From Ignavibacteriales bacterium (GTDB taxonomy: Bacteria > Bacteroidota > Ignavibacteria > Ignavibacteriales > Melioribacteraceae): DNA of 64,000 nt. Within the stretch, counting starts at the first letter, position 1. Every line of letters begins with the position of its first letter. Positions 1-9,143 of the stretch are shown here, in pieces. The notes below the pieces were generated by a model. The model did not search any database. It was not told where the DNA came from and saw only the letters and a list, made by a program, of their open reading frames with translations. The stretch lies in the NCBI GenBank assembly GCA_020635285.1, contig JACKAB010000010.1, positions 1 to 64,000 on the forward strand. Reading direction: 5' to 3'. The position numbers were made by a program, and so were the translations under genes.

Positions 1-1
1 G

Positions 2-1015
2 AGCAGGAACATGAAAGATGGTCATAATTATCTTGTGGGTTTTGATTGGAATTACAAATTTTGGGAAAACTGGTTTTTTAATGGAGAAGGATTTATTTCT
101 CAAACAAAGGAATTGAATGATAGTTTATTAATAGAATCAGAAAGAAAATTTGGAAGTACCGGACGAACTGCAAAATTGGATGGCGAAAATTATTCAGGCA
201 ATGGAATTCATCTTGTACTTTCGCATTCCCAAAAACATTACAACTTTGATATAGTATCAAATCATTTTTCTCCAACCTACCAGACTTATAACGGACTTTT
301 TAGTTCGAGCGGATTTAGAGAACAATTTATGAGTCATTCTTACATTATGTATCCTGATAGTTCATTCTTAGATAGAGCAAGTTTTAGTTTAGAAACTCAA
401 CTTCAGCATAATTATGATGGAATAATAAAAGATCTAAGACTAACACCCTCTATAAATTTAAACATGAAGGGACAAACTTATTTATATGCTTCATATCAAA
501 TTATTCATAATGAAAAGTATAATGGAATAAATTTTAAAGGTGTAAATAGAGCATATATTCAGCTTAATTCAAAGCCTTTAAAAGAACTTTCTTTTAATCT
601 TTATGCTAGTTTTGGAAAATTTATTTACAGATCGGATACACCGGCTATTGGCAATGGACATAACCTTGGAGCATCTATAACATTAAAACCTACTGCAAAC
701 TTAAATGTTGAATTCTCATATGATAGAGCCCGACTTTCTGATAAAAATACGGAAGAGTTATTTTATGATGGTAACATCTACAGAACAGTTGCCATTTATC
801 AGTTTAATCAAGAAGCGTTTTTTAGAACAATATTTCAATACAATTCGTTTGATAAAACATTTAAAATTTATCCATTATTTAGTTACCAACTTGGTGCTTT
901 TACAACTTTTTATGCCGGTGCAACAAGTAATTATCAAAACTATCAAAATGATTTTGTGATATTAAATACTGACCAACAATATTTTATTAAATTACAGTAT
1001 TTGATTGGCTTATAA
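2..1015 (+). CDS. DUF5916-type outer-membrane protein, C-terminal part (cut by window edge)
   Basis: The frame is already open at base 2, so the N-terminus lies outside the window. The 337 visible residues match the C-terminal half of the next gene almost end to end: both start this part with a GHNY..GFDW segment, both contain a KGQTY segment and both end in KLQYL[IV]GL. Alternating hydrophobic strands and the terminal hydrophobic residues fit an outer-membrane beta-barrel. By that match this is the barrel of a protein with an N-terminal CBM9-like domain. The ligand is unknown. It is followed by a 329-base gap and its paralogue on the same strand, so this is a tandem duplication. Confidence 0.8.
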   Translation, partial: SRNMKDGHNYLVGFDWNYKFWENWFFNGEGFISQTKELNDSLLIESERKFGSTGRTAKLDGENYSGNGIHLVLSHSQKHYNFDIVSNHFSPTYQTYNGLFSSSGFREQFMSHSYIMYPDSSFLDRASFSLETQLQHNYDGIIKDLRLTPSINLNMKGQTYLYASYQIIHNEKYNGINFKGVNRAYIQLNSKPLKELSFNLYASFGKFIYRSDTPAIGNGHNLGASITLKPTANLNVEFSYDRARLSDKNTEELFYDGNIYRTVAIYQFNQEAFFRTIFQYNSFDKTFKIYPLFSYQLGAFTTFYAGATSNYQNYQNDFVILNTDQQYFIKLQYLIGL

Positions 1016-1344
1016 CAAATATCAAATTAAAGTAATTCTTGCCGAATATTTTTACTTAGCAAATTTCTTAATTGAGTTAATTATACGATTTAATGAAATT
1101 ATCGCTACCAAGTAAATATTGATCATTTTCAAAACTTTTTTTCCTTAATATCGTCTTAATAAATGTTTAGATTGAGATTTATAAATGGTGTATGAAGCTT
1201 AATTTCTATGACAATTTTTGACAACTTGTTACATGCGGATGACAAACATTTATCTGAATGTATGTAATTTTTATTTTAATAGTTTTAATGAAATATCAAA
1301 ATAATTAGTGATAAAAAAAATATTTAATCAAAAAAAGTAACCAT
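1016..1344. other. intergenic gap between the two DUF5916 paralogues
   Basis: These 329 bases hold no credible ORF, tRNA or terminator-like hairpin. Two TGACAA words occur about 10 bases apart near 1210-1225, followed by another near 1240; they could belong to a promoter for the downstream barrel gene, but nothing decides it. The last bases before the ATG at 1345 lack a strong Shine-Dalgarno sequence. Confidence 0.5.
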
Positions 1345-3582
1345 ATGAAATTTAGATGTAGTTTTGTTTTTACCCTGCTCATAGCAATTTCAATGCTGTC
1401 TGTCTCTCAAGCTCAACAAAATCAAACAACTTCAAAGCCGGTTTTTAATATTATAAAGATTGATAAACCAATTGAGATTAACGGAAAAATGGACAATCCT
1501 ATTTGGTTACTTGCAGATCCTATTGAAATTAGTTATGAAATCAATCCAGGTGATAACGCGCCAGCCAAAGAGCGGACAATTGTAAGAGCATTATATGATG
1601 AAGAAAATTTATACTTTGGATATAAATGTTATGATTCACATCCCGAAGAAATAAGAGCTAATCTTTCAGAGCGGGACGGAATATTTTCTGATGATTATGT
1701 TATAATTATACTAGATACATATGGAGATGCTCAAAAGGGTTATGAAATTGCATGCAACCCATTTGGGATTCAAGGCGATTTATTGGCAACCTTAAATAAT
1801 GAGGACATTAATTTTAATATGACATGGAATGCGGCTGCCTCAATTAATGACTCAGGTTGGACTGCAGAAATGGCTATTCCTTTTAGCAGTCTTGCTTTTG
1901 ATGAAAGTGAAGAACCAGTTTGGGGATTTAATGTTGTAAGAACAATTCCAAGAGAAAGTAGAACACAAAATTCATGGACACGAATTGATAAAAACCTTCC
2001 GGGATTTATGTCTCAATCAGGATGGTTGAAAGGATTAAAAAATATAAAATCTAGCGCTGTTATTGAGTTATTACCTTATGTTATTGGACAATATAACGGC
2101 AGTTTAGCAGATTATGATGATCCAAATTCTAAGTTTAGTTTTAATCCGGTTGAAGGAAGAATCGGTGGAGGAATAAAATATTCTCCTAATCCCAGTTTTT
2201 CATTAAATGCAGTTATAAATCCGGATTTTAGTCAAATTGAATCTGATGCTGATCAAATAAGTGTTAACACAACTTTTGCACTCTATTATGAGGAGAAAAG
2301 ACCATTCTTTTTAATCGGCAATGAACTTTTACAAACGGGGATGTATTATTCCAGATCAATTAATAATCCACTTGGTGCTGGAAGGATTACAGGAAAAAGT
2401 GGTTCACTTTCATATTTATACTTAGGGGCATATGATAGAAATACAGTTATTGTTATTCCAGGCGAAGAAGGAAGCAATACGGCAGAAACTAATAGAAAAT
2501 CTTTTGTAAATATTGGAAGATTAAGATATGATTTTGGAGATGAAAATTATATTGGGGCTTTAGCTTTAGGTCGGAATATGACAGCGGGACATAATTATGC
2601 GGCTGGTTTTGATTGGAAATATAAATTCTGGAGCAATTGGTTGTTTAGCGGTGAGGGTTATATTACCTTAACGAAGGAACTAAATGATACTTCACTTGTT
2701 GATACCGAACGAAAATTTAGGAATTCGGTTCATACAGACGAATTGGATGGAGAAAAATATTCCGGCGAGGGAATTCAATTAAAACTAAGTCATTCTCAAA
2801 AAGCTTATTACTTTTCACTAGTATCAACTCATCTTTCACCCACATTTCAATCATACAATGGAGAAATAACCAGCAGCGGATATAGTGAACAAGAAATTTA
2901 TAACTCCTATATAATTTATCCCGATAGTTCATTTTTTGATAGAGTTGATATAAATCTTAAAACAGATATTCAACATTATACCGATGGTATTATAAAGTTT
3001 GTTAGCGTAACACCTGCCATTAATCTAAATATGAAAGGGCAAACATACTTTTATGCACAATATCACATTATAAAAGATGAAAAATACAATGGAGAAACTT
3101 TCAAGAAGACCAATGATGCATATTTTGAGTTAAACACAAAACCAATTAAAGAACTTTCTTTTGGAGTATATGGATCAGTTGGAAAATATGTTCACAGATC
3201 CGATACACCTTCAATAGGTACTGGACATAATCTTGGAAGCTATGTTACATTAAAACCAACTTCAAAATTAAATATTGGATTTTCTTATGATAGAGCAAGA
3301 CTTTCAGATAAGAAAACTTCAGAATTATTTTATGATGGAAATATTTATAGGTTAAGCGCTGTTTATCAATTTAGTCAGGAAGCATTCTTTAGGACAATTT
3401 TACAGTATAATTCTTTTGATAAAGCTTATAGATTTTACCCGCTTTTTAGCTATAAACTTGGTGCCTTTACTACTTTTTATGCCGGAGCGACAAGCAATTA
3501 CCAAGATTACAGAAATGAAATAGGAATTCAAAATACTGACCAACAATATTTTGTAAAACTGCAGTATCTTGTTGGATTGTAA
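1345..3582 (+). CDS. CBM9-like domain / DUF5916 outer-membrane protein
   Basis: This 745-residue exported protein has a signal peptide at residues 1-24 (cleavage near SQA-QQ). A family 9 carbohydrate-binding-like domain follows at roughly 35-225; typical features are a strand reading INGKMDNPIW, then YDEENLYFGYKC. The rest, about 230-745, is the DUF5916 beta-barrel region with many short amphipathic strands and a C-terminal hydrophobic end. Such proteins are common in Bacteroidota and are thought to sit in the outer membrane; their substrate is not established. The gene is intact, follows a truncated paralogue and precedes an ECF sigma operon by 116 bases. A direct role in carbohydrate uptake is only an inference from the CBM9 fold. 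Confidence 0.85.
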   Translation: MKFRCSFVFTLLIAISMLSVSQAQQNQTTSKPVFNIIKIDKPIEINGKMDNPIWLLADPIEISYEINPGDNAPAKERTIVRALYDEENLYFGYKCYDSHPEEIRANLSERDGIFSDDYVIIILDTYGDAQKGYEIACNPFGIQGDLLATLNNEDINFNMTWNAAASINDSGWTAEMAIPFSSLAFDESEEPVWGFNVVRTIPRESRTQNSWTRIDKNLPGFMSQSGWLKGLKNIKSSAVIELLPYVIGQYNGSLADYDDPNSKFSFNPVEGRIGGGIKYSPNPSFSLNAVINPDFSQIESDADQISVNTTFALYYEEKRPFFLIGNELLQTGMYYSRSINNPLGAGRITGKSGSLSYLYLGAYDRNTVIVIPGEEGSNTAETNRKSFVNIGRLRYDFGDENYIGALALGRNMTAGHNYAAGFDWKYKFWSNWLFSGEGYITLTKELNDTSLVDTERKFRNSVHTDELDGEKYSGEGIQLKLSHSQKAYYFSLVSTHLSPTFQSYNGEITSSGYSEQEIYNSYIIYPDSSFFDRVDINLKTDIQHYTDGIIKFVSVTPAINLNMKGQTYFYAQYHIIKDEKYNGETFKKTNDAYFELNTKPIKELSFGVYGSVGKYVHRSDTPSIGTGHNLGSYVTLKPTSKLNIGFSYDRARLSDKKTSELFYDGNIYRLSAVYQFSQEAFFRTILQYNSFDKAYRFYPLFSYKLGAFTTFYAGATSNYQDYRNEIGIQNTDQQYFVKLQYLVGL

Positions 3583-3648
3583 AAATTCCATAAATTTTTC
3601 AACTCGCTATTTAACATATAATACATAAAATTATTATACTTTTCATCA

Positions 3649-3674
3649 CAACCTTTTCTCAAATACTCAGTCTA
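3649..3674 (+). promoter_or_regulatory. possible ECF-type promoter
   Basis: A CAAC at 3649-3652 and a GTCTA at 3670-3674 are separated by 17 bases and lie about 25 bases before the sigma-factor start. Many ECF promoters have an AAC -35 core and a GTC-like -10 element, and autoregulation is common in the family. The match is short and could be chance. Confidence 0.25.
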
Positions 3675-3698
3675 ACTATTTAGAAACCAAGAGAGTAA

Positions 3699-4274
3699 AT
3701 GCAAGACGATATTCAATTAGTGAATGAAGCTCAAAAAGGTGACAAAATTGCCTTTGAGAAACTTGTGATGAAATATGATCGCTTGGTTCTAAATATTGCG
3801 TATGGATATAAAAATAATAAAGATGATGCTGATGATATTTATCAAGAAGTGTTTATGCGGGTTTATAGAGGATTAAAAAATTTTCAATCTAAAAGTAAAT
3901 TTTCTACTTGGCTCTACAGAATTACTGTTAATGTGTGCATTGAATTTAAAAGAAAAGCAAAAACACATAGTCATGAACCGCTCAATAATTTTGATGAAGA
4001 AAATGAGAATTCATTTTCATATGCAGAAGTAATTGATAGCGGAATGAATACAGATCAAAGCACTTTGGATGGAGAAACAGCTGATTTGATCCAAACAGAA
4101 TTAGATAAATTACCCAAACAGCTGAAAATGGCATTTACTTTAAAATATTATCAAGGTTTTAAGATTAAAGAAATTTCAGAAATGATGAATTGCACAGAAG
4201 GAACAATTAAGAGTTATTTATTTACTTCATCAAGAAAACTAAGAGAAAAATTAAAACCAATTTTAGAGTTTTAA
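3699..4274 (+). CDS. ECF-family RNA polymerase sigma factor
   Basis: This 191-residue protein has the two conserved regions of group 4 (ECF) sigma-70 factors. Region 2 lies at about 10-80, with a DADDIYQEVFMRVYRGL segment for core and -10 contacts. Region 4 lies at about 130-185, with a helix-turn-helix reading IKEISEMMNCTEGTIKSYL. Length and spacing are normal. The anti-sigma gene starts 20 bases downstream and an exported DUF4097 gene follows, so the three form an envelope-signalling operon. Regulation by the membrane-bound anti-sigma factor is inferred from this layout. Confidence 0.92.
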   Translation: MQDDIQLVNEAQKGDKIAFEKLVMKYDRLVLNIAYGYKNNKDDADDIYQEVFMRVYRGLKNFQSKSKFSTWLYRITVNVCIEFKRKAKTHSHEPLNNFDEENENSFSYAEVIDSGMNTDQSTLDGETADLIQTELDKLPKQLKMAFTLKYYQGFKIKEISEMMNCTEGTIKSYLFTSSRKLREKLKPILEF

Positions 4275-4294
4275 AATTTACATCAGGCAAAATT

Positions 4295-5257
4295 ATGAAG
4301 CACGAGAGATATAAAGAATTATTAGAGCTAAACGTTTTAGGTGAACTTACTGAAGAAGAAGAAATTGAATTAAAGAATCACTTATTTGAATGCAATGAAT
4401 GCAGCGAAGAGTATGCAAGAATTAAAAAAATGTATTCTGTTGTTACTGCTAATAAAATTATTTTACCAACAGATAATGATTTAATAAATGCTCGCAAAAG
4501 ATTATTTAATACAATTGATTCTGAAACTGCTGAAGGAGAATTAACTCAGAAATCCGAAAGTATTTTTGATAGAATTTTTGCGAAGAAATACAGAATTGCT
4601 TTTGGAAGTTTTGCGTTAATTTTAATAGGATTGATAGCCGGGTACATTTTATTTAATAATCTTAATCCCACACCTAAATTAATAGCAGATAATATTATTG
4701 ATTTAGACAAAATTGAAAAAGGGGACATTAAAATTTCTAGTATCAGCTTCCCTGGCAAATTTTCAAAAAATGGTGAATATGGATTTACATTAGGTGATGA
4801 AAACCCAATTAGTTATAAAGGAAATTTAAATGATGTAATTGTTCAAAAACTTTTAGCTAATACATTGGTTGAGACATCAAATCCAGGATACAAAATTAGA
4901 ACAGTAAATAGTATTGCCAGACAGACTAATAAAAGTTTTATTCCAGATCCGCAAATAAAAAAGGCACTAATGTCATCTCTTAAAAATGATAAAAATCCCG
5001 GAGTTAGAAAGGGTGCTTTAAATGCTTTGATTAATTTTCCGTTTGAAACTGATATTAGAGATGCACTTTTATATACGCTGGAGCATGACGAGAATGCATC
5101 AAATAGAATGGATGCCATAAATGTGTTATTAGCAATGAATTTTAATTCAGCTGCCATTGACAATGACACGAGATCAAGAATAGAATTGGGAATACAAAAA
5201 GAAGATAATGAAGTTATAAAATTTAAAACTACAAAATTGTTAATCGGAGGTAAATAA
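4295..5257 (+). CDS. zinc-finger anti-sigma factor with HEAT-like repeats
   Basis: The N-terminus carries the zf-HC2 anti-sigma signature, H29-x3-C33-x2-C36, on helices that would bind the upstream sigma factor in the cytoplasm. A single membrane segment spans about 100-120, which places residues 121-320 outside the cytoplasm. The last 110 residues form two or three helical HEAT-like repeats (VRKGALNALINFPFE, then NRMDAINVLLAMNF). HEAT repeats on an anti-sigma factor are uncommon and suggest a protein ligand in the periplasm. Its stop is separated from the next start by one base, and the GGAGG for the next gene lies inside its last codons, so the two are translationally coupled. Confidence 0.85.
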   Translation: MKHERYKELLELNVLGELTEEEEIELKNHLFECNECSEEYARIKKMYSVVTANKIILPTDNDLINARKRLFNTIDSETAEGELTQKSESIFDRIFAKKYRIAFGSFALILIGLIAGYILFNNLNPTPKLIADNIIDLDKIEKGDIKISSISFPGKFSKNGEYGFTLGDENPISYKGNLNDVIVQKLLANTLVETSNPGYKIRTVNSIARQTNKSFIPDPQIKKALMSSLKNDKNPGVRKGALNALINFPFETDIRDALLYTLEHDENASNRMDAINVLLAMNFNSAAIDNDTRSRIELGIQKEDNEVIKFKTTKLLIGGK

Positions 5258-5258
5258 A

Positions 5259-6392
5259 ATGAAATCGAAATTAACCATATCCGTGATATTAATATTTTTA
5301 TTGGTGATATCATCGTTTGGACAAGAATCAAATCCAATTGTAAAAACTTTTCCTGCCAAAGCAGGTGAAAATTTACAATTAAGTATTGATCCGGGAAATA
5401 TTGAAATACAGACATGGACAAAAAATGAAGTTAACATTGAAGTCATTTCAAAAAAGAAATACAAAGTTGAAAATTTAGTAGCAGAAAAAACCGGGAGTAC
5501 AATTAAGTTTGAGATTGTATTAGAGGATAGCTGGAATAATAGTGTAACAGTAAAAGTTAATGCCCCGGCAAATTTCAATTTTGATATAGAAACAACCGGC
5601 GGCAATATTAATATTGAGAATGCAATTACGGGCAAGTTAAATGCAAATACTGATGGCGGTAACGTAAGCTTTGAAAATGTAAGTGGAGAAGTTAACGTTA
5701 AAACTTCCGGTGGAAATATTTCAGGCGAAAATGTTGAAGGAAGTGTGGGCCTCCATACAAATGGCGGAAATATTTCTTTAGGTAATGTAAAAAGTGGTAA
5801 ATCCGATATTGATACTTACGGTGGAAATATTAGTGTTGGAAATGTTGATTCCGATTTATCCGCTAAAACGCACGGAGGAAGTATTAGTATTGGAAATGTA
5901 GGTGGAAATGCAAATGTATTTACGTACGGCGGACATATATCAATGGAAAAAGTTTCGGGTTCGGCTAATATGGAAACTTATGGTGGTCATTTAAGTTTAG
6001 AAGGCGCCAGCGGTGATGTTGTAGCAAAAACAATGGGCGGACATATCAGTTTGGAGAATATCACCGGCAGTATTGATGCTTCAACAAGCGGCGGACATGT
6101 TACTGCAGAGCTTTCACCTAAAGCAAATACAAAATCCACTCTGGAAACCTCAGGCGGTAATATGGAATTGAAAATTCCAGCATCTGCTAAAGCAACTATA
6201 TATTTAAAATTGGAAAGTGATGAAATAGATGAGAAAAATGTAGATGATTTAGTAAAATCAGATTTTCCTGCTGCAACATTTAATATTACTGAAGATGGAA
6301 TAAATGCGACTTATCTATTAAATGGAGGAGGAGCAAAAATAACTTTAAAGTGCTCTGGCGGAGAAGTTAAAATTAAAAAGTGGAATAAATAG
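5259..6392 (+). CDS. exported DUF4097 beta-repeat protein
   Basis: This 377-residue protein has a signal peptide (about 1-21). After an N-terminal region with strands, residues about 112-280 consist of some ten consecutive 18-19-residue repeats. Each starts T-x-GG-[NHS]-[IVL]-[ST], with a hydrophobic residue about four positions later and another before the next repeat. DUF4097 proteins are predicted to form stacked beta-strands like an adhesin or beta-helix. The start is set by the GGAGG at 5246-5250. As third gene behind an ECF sigma and anti-sigma pair it may be the output or the sensor ligand of that system, perhaps touching the HEAT-like domain; this is inference. Confidence 0.88.
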   Translation: MKSKLTISVILIFLLVISSFGQESNPIVKTFPAKAGENLQLSIDPGNIEIQTWTKNEVNIEVISKKKYKVENLVAEKTGSTIKFEIVLEDSWNNSVTVKVNAPANFNFDIETTGGNINIENAITGKLNANTDGGNVSFENVSGEVNVKTSGGNISGENVEGSVGLHTNGGNISLGNVKSGKSDIDTYGGNISVGNVDSDLSAKTHGGSISIGNVGGNANVFTYGGHISMEKVSGSANMETYGGHLSLEGASGDVVAKTMGGHISLENITGSIDASTSGGHVTAELSPKANTKSTLETSGGNMELKIPASAKATIYLKLESDEIDEKNVDDLVKSDFPAATFNITEDGINATYLLNGGGAKITLKCSGGEVKIKKWNK

Positions 6393-6413
6393 AAAATGTT
6401 TTTTTGATGTGTT

Positions 6414-6447
6414 ATGCCGGGTTCAGTTTTTGAATACCGGCATTTTT
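6414..6447 (+). terminator. rho-independent terminator of the sigma/anti-sigma/DUF4097 operon
   Basis: The arms ATGCCGG (6414-6420) and CCGGCAT (6437-6443) pair perfectly around a 16-base loop and are followed by a T run. Confidence 0.8.
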
Positions 6448-6499
6448 AATTTTATAGCCACAAAACTTCTCTGATTAGCAAATACTTAATAATTATTTG

Positions 6500-6682
6500 T
6501 TAATTTACAATGGTCTCACAGGGAATACCGAAATAAACTCCCAAATAATAAGGCCAAAGCAGTAGTGCTAATAAGCCTTTAAAGAAAGCTAGTTTAAGAA
6601 ATCCAATTGTGAATAACCAACCGCCAAACCATAAACCTCCGGCAACACTGTTGTTTACTACTTTAACTCTTGAGTCTGCCAT
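6500..6682 (-). CDS. small membrane protein, 60 residues, unknown function
   Basis: The start is supported by an AAAGGAG about 9 bases upstream. The protein begins with a polar MADSRVKVVNNS and then contains two hydrophobic, glycine- and tryptophan-rich stretches (about 13-30 and 34-52), so it is a small two-helix inner-membrane protein. I do not recognise a named family. Nothing in the sequence points to a partner; the next gene on this strand is a lipoprotein 26 bases upstream. The good ribosome site and clean membrane profile argue that it is real despite its size. Confidence 0.65.
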   Translation of the reverse strand: MADSRVKVVNNSVAGGLWFGGWLFTIGFLKLAFFKGLLALLLWPYYLGVYFGIPCETIVN

Positions 6683-6708
6683 AGTTCTACTCCTTTAATT
6701 TATCATAA

Positions 6709-7218
6709 CTAATTAATGCAATTGTAAACTATTGAATTTGAATCAGCTTTTATTAATTTAAGACTATTATAGTTAGTTTCAGATTCGGAAATATAATCAT
6801 AGAATGATATTAAATGATAGGAAGCCATCCATACTGTTTTATTATTTGTTTTCCCCTCAAAATAGGTTAGTGAAGAATTAAAAGCTGTATTTAACCCATA
6901 GGGAATTGTTTTTTTTATTTTTCCAGAAAAGTAAACCTTCGAGCTTTCGGGAAGTGGTTCAATATTCATTTTGAATAACGAACTTTCTTGCCCGCAGCTT
7001 TCGGAATTTGGGATTGTTACACACAAAAATCTTTCTTCATCTAAAATAGTTAATGAACTGTAACTTTCTTTCTTTTCCCTTATTTCCAATAATGAAAACT
7101 TTATGCTTTTGGTTGATTCTAAAATAAACGGAGGGCAACAATTATTATGCTCCTCAATATTTGTTCCGCAACCAGATAAAAATAAAGTTAATACTAAAAT
7201 TATTTTTAAATATTTCAT
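6709..7218 (-). CDS. lipoprotein of unknown function
   Basis: The first 16 residues form a lipoprotein signal ending in the lipobox LSGC, so the mature protein would be lipid-anchored at Cys16 and exported. The remaining 150 residues contain several cysteines (CC near 27-28, C near 88 and 97, and C near the C-terminus) and alternating beta-like segments. No family is recognised. It starts 10 bases after the stop of the 5'-nucleotidase gene, so the two are probably cotranscribed. Confidence 0.7.
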   Translation of the reverse strand: MKYLKIILVLTLFLSGCGTNIEEHNNCCPPFILESTKSIKFSLLEIREKKESYSSLTILDEERFLCVTIPNSESCGQESSLFKMNIEPLPESSKVYFSGKIKKTIPYGLNTAFNSSLTYFEGKTNNKTVWMASYHLISFYDYISESETNYNSLKLIKADSNSIVYNCIN

Positions 7219-7228
7219 TTATATTTTT

Positions 7229-8992
7229 CTATTGTTTCCCAAACATTAAATCATAATCTCTTTTCTTTGCTGCTTCAACGAATTCTTTTGGAACAACAGT
7301 CCAATTGTCATCTTCTTCAGGCGAAACAACTTTATGCTGTTCTATCCATTTCATCATGTAATAACGTAAGTCTTTTTCTGTTGATTTTATTACTCTATCA
7401 GAAAGTTTCTCTTGCGGAATTCCAGCGCCGCTTACTAAATGCCCGCCGCCTCCGTTTCCTCTGTAACTATTAATTGCAACTTTATAATTTTTCAACAAAT
7501 CAAATGGGGTTCCATCACTCATTGAAATTATTGTAATTCTTTCTCCTGCAGGTTTACTTACATCAACAATATATTTTATTTTTTCAGCCGAATCAAAATT
7601 ATAATAACGATTTTTTAACATTGGAGAATTGCTTCTCTTAGAGAATATTAAATTACCACTTTCATCTTTTTCAAATAATAATAAATGGTCATCTGCACCT
7701 TTCATTGTGTTGAACCAATCTGCGTAAGAATACTCCAAATAATCCCAAATCTCTTGACCGCTTAGCTGCATTGTATAAAGTAAATTTTCGTATCGATAAA
7801 GATCAAACATATCTTTAACGTAAACCATTCCTTCAGAAATTTCTGAATTTACAGATAAGGGAGCAGTAAAAGAAATATCAGCACCGGTTATTTCAAGTTG
7901 AATTTTATGGATTAAATCGACGAAAGCAGAGTTGCCGAATAAAGATGTTCTGGCAGAAATGGTTTTAGTAAATTCACCAATCGGTCTTGACACATATTTT
8001 TTTACTTCATCAAATTCACCACTAAATGCTTGAAGAAAATCTTTATCCGGAAATATTTTATGCGTATTTATAATTTCACCGGAAATAATCTTTGTCCAAG
8101 ATTTATTTTCATCATCAAAATTTAGATTAATATTTGCAACCGTAAAACTATTTGCTCTGGAAGCAGGACCTAAAATTAAAACAGAATCTCCATTAGAATT
8201 TGCTACTTTAAAATTCCATTCATGATGATCATGACCAACAAATACAACATCAAAACCGGGAACTTGCTCTGCAATTAATTGTGAAGCATTTTCATTTCTT
8301 GGAGAATCTGAAGTTTGATTATCATAAGTGTAATCAACTCCGGCGTGGAAAAGTCCTATTAGTAAATCTGGATTTTCTTTTTCTTTAATAATTGGCACCC
8401 ATTTTTTTGCAGTTGAAATCATATCTTCAAACTCAATTCCAGACCAAATATTTTTAGGAAGCCAGTTTGGAATTCCCGGAGTTATCATTCCAAGAACAGC
8501 AATCTTAACTCCTTTTTTTTCAATTACGTAATAAGGAGGAAAGTAAGGATTGTTTGTTTCAGTATTTATTGCATTTGCGGCTAACCATGGGAAATTTAAT
8601 TCTTTGTTGAATTTATCATATACATGGTGACCGGTTTCAATATCATGATTGCCAACAGAACCAACGTCATATTTCATATAGTTCATCACACTTGCAAGTA
8701 AGTGAGTTGTGTCGGTTTTTTCAAAGTTGTAATAATAAACTGCCGGATCGCCTTGAAGAATATCCCCATTATCAATTAAAATAACTTCTTGGTTTTTATT
8801 GGCTCTTTCATTTTCAACATAAGCATGCACTTGGGCTAAAGAATTTGTAGAGGTTTTATCTTCTGTAAAATTGTATGGATAAATTGCACCATGAACATCG
8901 CTAGTTTCTATAATTTTTATGTTAAGGGATTGAGCATATATATTTATTGAGACCAATAAGAATAATACAGATGTGAGTAAACTTTTTTGCAA
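7229..8992 (-). CDS. periplasmic 5'-nucleotidase / cyclic phosphodiesterase family
   Basis: This 587-residue protein with a signal peptide (about 1-20) belongs to the calcineurin-like UshA/CpdB family, which removes phosphate from extracellular nucleotides. The metal-binding motifs are visible: SDVHG near residue 33, DNGDILQGD near 72, GNHDIE near 113 and GHDHH near 253. The C-terminal 5'-nucleotidase substrate domain begins around 330 and includes an NSYRGNGGGGH segment near 510. Substrate preference (5'-nucleotides or 2',3'-cyclic and 3'-nucleotides) cannot be decided from sequence alone; the GNGGGGH loop leans towards the CpdB side. It is divergent from the NAD-salvage genes, separated by 151 bases. 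Confidence 0.88.
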   Translation of the reverse strand: MQKSLLTSVLFLLVSINIYAQSLNIKIIETSDVHGAIYPYNFTEDKTSTNSLAQVHAYVENERANKNQEVILIDNGDILQGDPAVYYYNFEKTDTTHLLASVMNYMKYDVGSVGNHDIETGHHVYDKFNKELNFPWLAANAINTETNNPYFPPYYVIEKKGVKIAVLGMITPGIPNWLPKNIWSGIEFEDMISTAKKWVPIIKEKENPDLLIGLFHAGVDYTYDNQTSDSPRNENASQLIAEQVPGFDVVFVGHDHHEWNFKVANSNGDSVLILGPASRANSFTVANINLNFDDENKSWTKIISGEIINTHKIFPDKDFLQAFSGEFDEVKKYVSRPIGEFTKTISARTSLFGNSAFVDLIHKIQLEITGADISFTAPLSVNSEISEGMVYVKDMFDLYRYENLLYTMQLSGQEIWDYLEYSYADWFNTMKGADDHLLLFEKDESGNLIFSKRSNSPMLKNRYYNFDSAEKIKYIVDVSKPAGERITIISMSDGTPFDLLKNYKVAINSYRGNGGGGHLVSGAGIPQEKLSDRVIKSTEKDLRYYMMKWIEQHKVVSPEEDDNWTVVPKEFVEAAKKRDYDLMFGKQ

Positions 8993-9143
8993 AATAAAAT
9001 TTTCATAAATTCTTCTTTTTAATTTTTGAATAAAATAAATTTAAAGAAAATTATATTTTAATTAAGTTAATTTAATAATTGCGATTAGGTAGATATTAAT
9101 TATATAGATTTATTAAATAAATAATTTATGGAAAAAAGCGAAC

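Noticed and set aside
4843..5421. 192-residue ORF on the minus strand opposite the anti-sigma gene
   Set aside because: It is antisense to the HEAT-like region and the DUF4097 start, lacks motifs and overlaps two well-supported genes.
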